From: Chitinophagales bacterium
GTDB taxonomy: Bacteria; Bacteroidota; Bacteroidia; Chitinophagales; Chitinophagaceae
Reading direction: 5' to 3'
Length of the DNA stretch: 9,715 bases
NCBI GenBank assembly: GCA_015654495.1
Contig: JAATGW010000224.1
Span: forward strand, 1 to 9,715
The notes under the pieces were generated by a model, which was not told the DNA's origin, made no database searches, and saw only the letters and a program-made list of their open reading frames with translations. Position numbers and translations under genes: made by a program. How positions within the stretch are numbered: position 1 is the stretch's first letter; every line of letters starts with the position of its first letter. Shown in pieces: positions 5,333 through 9,715 of the stretch.

Positions 5333-5887
5333 ATGTCTCGTATAGGTAAGAAGCCGGTTGAAATTCCTAAAGGGGTTACGGTAACATTGGGAAAAGATAA
5401 TGTGATCACAGTTAAAGGCCCAAAAGGTGAACTGAAACAGGCCGTTGATCGTGATATAACTATCGATGTCCAGGAAAATCTGGTTGTACTCAACCGCCCT
5501 ACAGATCAGATCCGCCATCGCGCATTGCATGGTTTATACCGCGCATTGCTTGGTAATATGGTTAAAGGTGTAACGGATGGTTTCAAGAAAGAACTTGAGC
5601 TGGTGGGTGTGGGTTATAAAGCTTCTAATCAGGGGCAGTTGCTGGATCTTTCTCTGGGATATTCACACAATATTATTTTTGAAATTCCAAAGGAACTGAA
5701 AGTTACTACCACAACTGAAAAAGGAGATAACCCAAGGGTATTCCTCGAGGGTTCGGATATTCAGTTGCTGGGACAGGTTGCAGCAAAAATCCGCGGCCTC
5801 CGCAAACCTGAACCATACAAAGGAAAAGGTGTTAAATACAAAGGTGAATTTATCAGAAGAAAAGCTGGTAAAGCTGCTGGTAAGTAA
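5333..5887 (+). CDS. rplF: 50S ribosomal protein L6 (uL6)
   Basis: A 184-residue L6 made of two repeated alpha/beta domains. The first begins MSRIGKKPVEIPKGVTV (1-17) with VKGPKGEL (27-34) and RALHGLYRALLGNMVKGV (63-80). The second runs from GFKKELELVGVGYKAS (83-98) to the signature PEPYKGKGVKYKGE (159-172), followed by RRKAGKAAGK. L6 lies near the factor-binding side, close to the sarcin-ricin loop and L14. The ATG at 5333 has an AT-rich leader without SD. Length and all blocks are normal, and the rpsH-rplF-rplR order is conserved. Confidence 0.98.
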   Translation: MSRIGKKPVEIPKGVTVTLGKDNVITVKGPKGELKQAVDRDITIDVQENLVVLNRPTDQIRHRALHGLYRALLGNMVKGVTDGFKKELELVGVGYKASNQGQLLDLSLGYSHNIIFEIPKELKVTTTTEKGDNPRVFLEGSDIQLLGQVAAKIRGLRKPEPYKGKGVKYKGEFIRRKAGKAAGK

Positions 5888-5890
5888 TAC

Positions 5891-5911
5891 GTTTAACGTT
5901 CAACGTTAAAC
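5891..5911 (+). repeat. Perfect 21-base palindrome in the rplF-rplR spacer
   Basis: GTTTAACGTT (5891-5900) and AACGTTAAAC (5902-5911) are exact reverse complements around a single C, starting four bases after the rplF stop. RNA from it would form an eight-pair stem with the loop TTCAA; double-stranded DNA would be an operator-like dyad. AACGTT occurs twice in it. There is no T-run downstream. A genomic repeat, a protein-binding site or an mRNA stabiliser are all possible. Confidence 0.7.
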
Positions 5912-5975
5912 CTAAGATGAGCTAGTTATCAAAATGAAATAATCCTGGCAGAATCAGGGTCTCAAATAGTGAATT

Positions 5976-6329
5976 ATGCACGCTAAAACGGAAAGAAGGA
6001 AAAAAATACAGCTGAGTGTACGCAGAAAGATTTCAGGCGTAAACACCAGGCCGAGGCTTACTGTATTCAGAAGTAATACGGAAATCTATGCACAACTGAT
6101 TGATGATGTAAGTGGTGTAACCATTGCTGCTGCTTCTTCCAAAGAAAAAGATGTTGTTGCACAGAAAGTTAATAAAACTGAAAAAAGCAAACTCGTTGGT
6201 CAGGCAATTGCCCGCAAGGCAACTGAACTGGGTGTTACCAATTGCGTTTTCGATCGTTCAGGATACCTGTATCATGGGCGTGTCAAAGCAGTTGCAGATG
6301 GCGCACGTGAAGGCGGCCTGAAGTTCTGA
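5976..6329 (+). CDS. rplR: 50S ribosomal protein L18 (uL18)
   Basis: A 117-residue L18 of usual size. A basic N-terminus (TERRKKIQLSVRRKISG, 5-21) leads to RPRLTVFRSNTEIYAQLIDD (25-44). The C-terminal block VFDRSGYLYHGRVKAVADGA (91-110) followed by REGGLKF is diagnostic. L18 binds 5S rRNA with L5 in the central protuberance. An in-frame TGA lies two codons before the ATG at 5976, so this start is the only reasonable one. The 88-base spacer before it contains the perfect palindrome and a weak second hairpin (5942-5960). Confidence 0.98.
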   Translation: MHAKTERRKKIQLSVRRKISGVNTRPRLTVFRSNTEIYAQLIDDVSGVTIAAASSKEKDVVAQKVNKTEKSKLVGQAIARKATELGVTNCVFDRSGYLYHGRVKAVADGAREGGLKF

Positions 6330-6362
6330 TTCCATTTGAATAAACATTTTAATAGAGAATAA

Positions 6363-6880
6363 ATGTCAAAAGTTAATTTCAGTAAGGTAAAAGCTGGCGA
6401 CCTTGAATTAAAAGAAAAAGTGGTAGCAATTAACCGCGTTGTAAAGACAACAAAAGGTGGTCGTGCTTTCAGCTTTTCTGCCCTGGTGGTTGTAGGAAAT
6501 GAAAACGGCGTTGTTGGTCACGGTCTGGGTAAGGCAAAGGAAGTTCAGGAAGCGATTACCAAAGGAATTGAAGATGCGAAAAAGAACCTGATAAAGGTTC
6601 CGGTTATGAAAGGAACAATTCCGCATGATCAGTTCGCAAAAGAAGGTGCAGCCAAAGTTTTGATCAAACCGGCCGCTCATGGTACCGGTGTGATCGCAGG
6701 AGGCAGCATGCGTTCAGTTCTTGAAAGCGCAGGAGTTACAGACGTTCTGGCAAAATCACTGGGTTCTGCTAATCCGCACAACGTGGTAAAAGCTACATTC
6801 AAAGCTTTGGAATGCTCAGGGAACCGATTCATGTTTCTAAAACACGCGGTCTTTCGCTGAAGAAAGTTTTCAACGGTTAA
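6363..6880 (+). CDS. rpsE: 30S ribosomal protein S5 (uS5), frameshifted near the C-terminus
   Basis: The frame from ATG 6363 gives 150 normal S5 residues: a double-strand RNA-binding-like domain (VVKTTKGGRAFSFSALVVVG, 26-45; GLGKAKEVQEAI, 54-65) and the second domain (IKPAAHGTGVIAGG, 101-114; LGSANPHNVVKATFKALE, 133-150). It then departs into a 15-residue unrelated end and stops at 6858-6860. Reading one base back (A6812 re-used, as if one A were lost from GAAATG) restores MLREPIHVSKTRGLSLKKVF plus NG and a TAA at 6878-6880, the usual S5 end and a length of about 172. So one base is missing at about 6812. S5 shapes the mRNA entry tunnel and affects accuracy. A sequencing or assembly error is the likely cause, since S5 is essential. 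Confidence 0.95.
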
Positions 6881-6945
6881 TCCGTTCTGGTTTTGTGGAA
6901 TAAATAATTATTGATCATCTCTTAGAGACTTATAAGGATCGAATC

Positions 6946-7125
6946 ATGAAAAAGATTAAAATCACCCAGGTAAAAAGCGTTATCGACAGGCCTGAACGTC
7001 AGAAAAGAACAATGGCGGCACTGGGACTGAAAAAGATAAATGCTACTGTGGAAGTTGATGCTACTGCCCAGATTCTGGGAATGGTAAGAAAGGTAGATCA
7101 CCTGGTTAAGGTTATCGAACTGTAA
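6946..7125 (+). CDS. rpmD: 50S ribosomal protein L30 (uL30)
   Basis: A short 59-residue gene between rpsE and rplO, where L30 belongs. The protein opens MKKIKITQVKSVIDRPERQK, followed by RTMAALGLKKINATVEV and the last block GMVRKVDHLVKVIEL, matching the L30 signature (I-x-R-x-x-x-Q-x-x-T-x-x-x-LGL...G-v-x-V-x-HLV). L30 is a small large-subunit protein near 5S rRNA. An AAGGA at 6934-6938 lies seven bases before the ATG and may be a weak SD. The 65 bases between the restored rpsE stop (6880) and this start show nothing else. Length is normal (55-60). Confidence 0.96.
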   Translation: MKKIKITQVKSVIDRPERQKRTMAALGLKKINATVEVDATAQILGMVRKVDHLVKVIEL

Positions 7126-7209
7126 TTCTTTTCCCTGCATAGAATTACAAAGAAATTTAAAGATGCGAGCAGTTTTCAGGGAAGCTGCGTTGAGTAAAAA
7201 AACAAACAA

Positions 7210-7659
7210 ATGAAACTCCATTCGTTAAGGCCGGCTAAAGGCGCAACAAAAAAAGAAAAAAGGTTAGGACGTGGTGAAGCTTCCGGTAAAGGTGGTACTT
7301 CAACAAAAGGTAACAAAGGTCAGCAGGCACGTACCGGCTACCAGCGTAAAATTGGTCACGAAGGTGGTCAGATGCCTATTCAGCGCCGTATCCCTAAGCG
7401 TGGATTTAAAAATAATGCCCGTATTGAGTATAAAGTGTTTAACCTTGGTCAGATCGAGGCGATCAACGAAAAATACGGCATCACCGATTTTTCTCCTGAG
7501 GTCCTGTATGACAATGGTTTGATCAGCCGTACCGATAAAATTAAGATTCTTGCAAACGGGGCAATCACTTCAAAACTAGGGTTTAAAGTACATGCAGCTA
7601 GTGGAAAAGCCAGGGAAGCCATTGAAGCTTCAGGTGGAACAATTGAGATACTGAAATAA
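7210..7659 (+). CDS. rplO: 50S ribosomal protein L15 (uL15)
   Basis: A 149-residue L15 of normal length. The extended basic, Gly-rich N-terminal arm is clear: LHSLRPAKGATKKEKRLGRG (3-22), GKGGTSTKGNKGQQAR (26-41), GHEGGQMPIQRRIPKRGF (49-66). The globular part carries the signature IKILANGAITSKLGFKVHAA (111-130) and then AIEASGGTIEIL. L15 threads between 23S rRNA domains and is a late assembly protein. The leader (AAAAAAACAAACAA) is A-rich without SD. A terminator-like hairpin follows 16 bases after its stop, so rplO may end one transcription unit in part. Confidence 0.98.
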   Translation: MKLHSLRPAKGATKKEKRLGRGEASGKGGTSTKGNKGQQARTGYQRKIGHEGGQMPIQRRIPKRGFKNNARIEYKVFNLGQIEAINEKYGITDFSPEVLYDNGLISRTDKIKILANGAITSKLGFKVHAASGKAREAIEASGGTIEILK

Positions 7660-7675
7660 ATTCCGATATTTGCCC

Positions 7676-7705
7676 GACGCATATACTATGCGTCTTTTTC
7701 GTTTT
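7676..7705 (+). terminator. Intrinsic terminator or attenuator between rplO and secY
   Basis: GACGCATA (7676-7683) and TATGCGTC (7687-7694) form a perfect eight-pair stem with a three-base loop, followed at once by TTTTTCGTTTT (7695-7705). This is a textbook intrinsic terminator shape. Since secY starts only 26 bases later and shares the operon in most bacteria, it probably lets some transcription through and lowers secY/map output relative to the ribosomal genes. Confidence 0.8.
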
Positions 7706-7730
7706 AACAGGCCCAACTAAACTATAGGTT

Positions 7731-9062
7731 GTGAAGAAATTCATCCAAACACTCAAAAATATCTGGAGTATAGATGAGCTGCGGAGTAAGATTCTGATTA
7801 CGCTGCTCCTGATATTTGTATATCGTTTCGGTGCCCATATCGTGCTCCCGGGTATCGATCCGAATAACTTAAATCTTTCCGGTGCCAAGCAAGGGATACT
7901 CGGTTTGTTTGATACATTCGCCGGTGGATCTTTCAGCAATGCTTCCATTTTTGCTCTTGGTATCATGCCCTATATCTCTGCTTCCATTTTCATGCAGCTG
8001 ATGACAATTCTTGTTCCTCAGATGCAGAAGCTTCAGAAGGAAGGCGATAGCGGAAGAAAGAAGATTAATCAGTGGACAAGGTATCTTACAGCAGGCGTTA
8101 CCGTTCTGCAGGCAGCCGCATATGTAGCTTATCTGCGCGGTGTAAATAAAGAGGCGCTTATAGAATCTTACCAGGCATATTTCTGGATTTCAACTGTGAT
8201 CACATTAACTGCAGGTACCCTGTTCGTAATGTGGCTGGGCGAAAAAATCCAGGATAAAGGTTTGGGTAATGGTACTTCCATCATCATTATGATTGGTATC
8301 CTTGCCCGCCTCCCGCAATCTTTTCTTGGTGAATTTTATGCCAAGCAAACACGCGGCGGCGGTGGTCTGTTACTATTTCTGATTGAAGTTGCTTTCCTGA
8401 TCGTGATTATTCTTGGTCTGATTATATTGGTTCAGGGAGTTCGTAAGATTCCGATCAACTATGCGAAACAGATTGTCGGTAATAGTCAGTTCACAGGTGC
8501 AAGGCAATTCCTGCCGCTGAAAGTGAATGCATCTGGGGTAATGCCGATCATCTTTGCCCAGGCAATTATGTTCCTGCCAACTTTGTTTTCATTCACGAGT
8601 TTTGAAACCGGGAAAGGACTTGCGCGTATTTTTAATGACCCCAGTAATCCCTGGTATATGCTGATTTATGCCGTAATGGTAATCGCATTTACTTTTCTTT
8701 ATACTGCCTTGATTTTTAATCCCAAACAAATGTCGGATAACCTCAAGCAGAGTAATGGTTTTATTCCTGGTGTTAAGCCTGGTCAGCCAACTGCGGACTA
8801 TATAGGTCAGGTGATGGACCGGATCACGCTTCCGGGCGCAGTATTCCTGGCACTGGTTGGTATTTTACCTGGTATGGCCCAGCAGTTGGGGGTTACTCAA
8901 TCCTTTGCTTCTTTCTTTGGTGGAACTTCATTACTGATCATGGTTGGTGTTGTGCTGGATACTCTTCAGCAGATTGAAACACATCTGTTGATGCGTCAGT
9001 ACGATGGGCTCATGAACAGTGGCCGCATCCAGGGAAGACAGCCTGCCACGTCGTCGATTTAA
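7731..9062 (+). CDS. secY: Protein translocase subunit SecY
   Basis: A 443-residue SecY, the pore subunit of the SecYEG channel that moves or inserts proteins at the inner membrane with SecA or the ribosome. About ten membrane segments are visible near residues 18-37, 70-91, 117-137, 149-171, 180-199, 211-235, 267-289, 306-330, 366-384 and 393-411, with the plug around 53-67. Family motifs: VYRFGAHIVLPGID (30-43), GIMPYISASI (77-86), WLGEKIQDKGLGNGTSIII (168-186), LPLKVNASGVMPIIFA (261-276) and FIPGVKPG (344-351). The start is GTG at 7731; an in-frame TAG at 7725-7727 excludes a longer form, and the N-terminus MKKFIQTLKNIW fits the family. The gene sits behind a terminator-like hairpin and two bases before map. 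Confidence 0.98.
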   Translation: MKKFIQTLKNIWSIDELRSKILITLLLIFVYRFGAHIVLPGIDPNNLNLSGAKQGILGLFDTFAGGSFSNASIFALGIMPYISASIFMQLMTILVPQMQKLQKEGDSGRKKINQWTRYLTAGVTVLQAAAYVAYLRGVNKEALIESYQAYFWISTVITLTAGTLFVMWLGEKIQDKGLGNGTSIIIMIGILARLPQSFLGEFYAKQTRGGGGLLLFLIEVAFLIVIILGLIILVQGVRKIPINYAKQIVGNSQFTGARQFLPLKVNASGVMPIIFAQAIMFLPTLFSFTSFETGKGLARIFNDPSNPWYMLIYAVMVIAFTFLYTALIFNPKQMSDNLKQSNGFIPGVKPGQPTADYIGQVMDRITLPGAVFLALVGILPGMAQQLGVTQSFASFFGGTSLLIMVGVVLDTLQQIETHLLMRQYDGLMNSGRIQGRQPATSSI

Positions 9063-9064
9063 AA

Positions 9065-9715
9065 ATGATTTACATAAAAACGAATGCTGAAGTTGAACTC
9101 ATGCGCGAAAGTGCATTGCTTGTGAGTTCGGCTTTAAGCGAAGTTGCGCGCTACCTGAAGCCTGGTCTCACCACGCTTCAGGTAGATGCTTTTACGGAAC
9201 AGTATATCCGCGATAATAACGCCATCCCTTCTTTTAAAAACCTCTACGGCTTTCCTTTTGCCACATGTATTTCGGTGAATGACGCTGTCGTTCACGGCTT
9301 TCCAACCAACGAACCTTTAAAGTCCGGAGATATTATTTCAGTTGATGTAGGAGTTTTCAAAAATGGATTTCATGGTGACAGCGCCTACACTTTTGCGATT
9401 GGTGAAATAACAGAAGAGGTAAAAAACCTTCTGCGGATCACAAAAGAATCTCTTTACAAAGGAATTGAGAAAGCGGTTGCGGGTAACCGTGTCGGCGATA
9501 TCTCTGCAGCCGTATTTGAACATACTGAAAAAAAGTTCGGATACGGCGTAGTGCGTGAACTGGTCGGCCATGGCCTGGGACGAAAACTTCATGAAGATCC
9601 CCAGGTACCCAACTATGGAAAAAAAGGATCCGGTGTGAAAATGAAGGAAGGTACTGTAATCGCAATTGAACCCATGATCAATATGGGAACCAAAGATGTT
9701 TTTCATGACAAGGAC
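9065..9715 (+). CDS. map: Methionine aminopeptidase, type I (3' end outside window)
   Basis: The first 217 codons are present; the frame is open to the window edge, so about 40 residues are missing. The enzyme removes the initiator Met from new proteins at the tunnel exit. The pita-bread fold ligands are visible: His78 (VVHGF), Asp94 (SVDVG), Asp105 (HGDSA), His169 (LVGHGLG), His176 (KLHEDP) and Glu202 (IEPM). The last metal-binding Glu lies beyond the window. There is no N-terminal zinc-finger extension, so it is a short type Ia-like form. The ATG is two bases after the secY TAA, so the two are probably co-translated. secY-map is a common order when adk is absent from the cluster. Confidence 0.97.
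   Translation, partial: MIYIKTNAEVELMRESALLVSSALSEVARYLKPGLTTLQVDAFTEQYIRDNNAIPSFKNLYGFPFATCISVNDAVVHGFPTNEPLKSGDIISVDVGVFKNGFHGDSAYTFAIGEITEEVKNLLRITKESLYKGIEKAVAGNRVGDISAAVFEHTEKKFGYGVVRELVGHGLGRKLHEDPQVPNYGKKGSGVKMKEGTVIAIEPMINMGTKDVFHDKD

Noticed and set aside
6804..6860. Programmed -1 frameshift in rpsE
   Set aside because: There is no X-XXY-YYZ slippery heptamer at the break and no downstream stem; S5 is not known to use frameshifting. A lost base is simpler.
7131..7183. Inverted repeat TTCCCTG / CAGGGAA in the rpmD-rplO spacer
   Set aside because: Seven pairs separated by a 39-base loop with no supporting inner stem or T-run; too weak to annotate.
7271..7522. Second plus-strand frame inside rplO
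   Set aside because: The L15 frame has full family motifs; the alternative frame gives no recognisable protein.
7700..7735. Bacteroidota-type promoter (TTTG-N19-TAnnTTTG) before secY
   Set aside because: TTTT at 7702-7705 and TAGGTTG at 7725-7731 have the right spacing, but both elements are imperfect and the start point would fall inside the secY start codon region.
7598..7966. Minus-strand open frame spanning the rplO-secY gap
   Set aside because: It crosses a terminator-like hairpin and two certain genes on the other strand; no start signal or protein family is seen.
9338..9706. Minus-strand open frame opposite map
   Set aside because: It lies wholly inside a gene whose metal ligands and motifs are intact; the antisense peptide is Phe/Tyr-rich shadow with no recognisable domain.
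1..9715. A novel defence, mobile or biosynthetic system in the window
   Set aside because: Every complete gene is a well-known ribosomal protein, SecY or methionine aminopeptidase in standard order; no unknown gene, repeat array or mobile element was found.

Overview
This window is the S10-spc ribosomal protein gene cluster of a bacterium, read entirely on the + strand. The order is (rplB end)-rpsS-rplV-rpsC-rplP-rpmC-rpsQ-rplN-rplX-rplE-rpsN-rpsH-rplF-rplR-rpsE-rpmD-rplO-secY-map. Several traits suggest Bacteroidota, perhaps near Chitinophagales or Sphingobacteria: most start codons have A-rich leaders without a Shine-Dalgarno (SD) sequence, S3 has an Arg/Gly-rich tail, S14 is the zinc-free form, L24 has a lysine-rich C-terminus, and map follows secY. 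The phylum is an inference; the operon identity is secure.

Layout. 1-190 holds the 3' end of a LeuC/homoaconitase-type dehydratase gene, which does not belong in this operon. After about 20-35 bases of unassigned sequence it gives way to the last ~30 codons of rplB (to 306), so rplB has lost nearly all of its coding sequence at a join. 340-3378 carries the end of the S10 block (S19, L22, S3, L16, L29, S17) and L14. 3438-7659 carries L24, L5, S14, S8, L6, L18, S5, L30 and L15. A terminator-like hairpin (7676-7705) separates rplO from secY (7731-9062). map begins two bases after secY and runs off the window end.

The proteins work together as one growth-controlled unit. Thirteen complete genes plus a frameshifted rpsE and the rplB remnant encode ribosomal components: small-subunit head and decoding-site proteins and large-subunit tunnel, GTPase-side and 5S rRNA proteins. 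SecY is the membrane channel for nascent secretory and membrane proteins. Methionine aminopeptidase trims the initiator Met from new chains at the tunnel exit.

Unusual points: the leuC/rplB join at the left edge; a one-base deletion that breaks the conserved end of rpsE; the RG-rich S3 tail; a KOW loop in L24 that is expanded and lacks its usual Gly; strong SD sequences only at rplE and rpsH; and hairpins in many intergenic spacers. The join and the frameshift hit essential genes, so assembly or sequencing error is the first explanation for both. I see no rRNA, tRNA, CRISPR array, insertion sequence, phage or defence gene, and no undescribed system. No gene-free stretch exceeds 300 bases.
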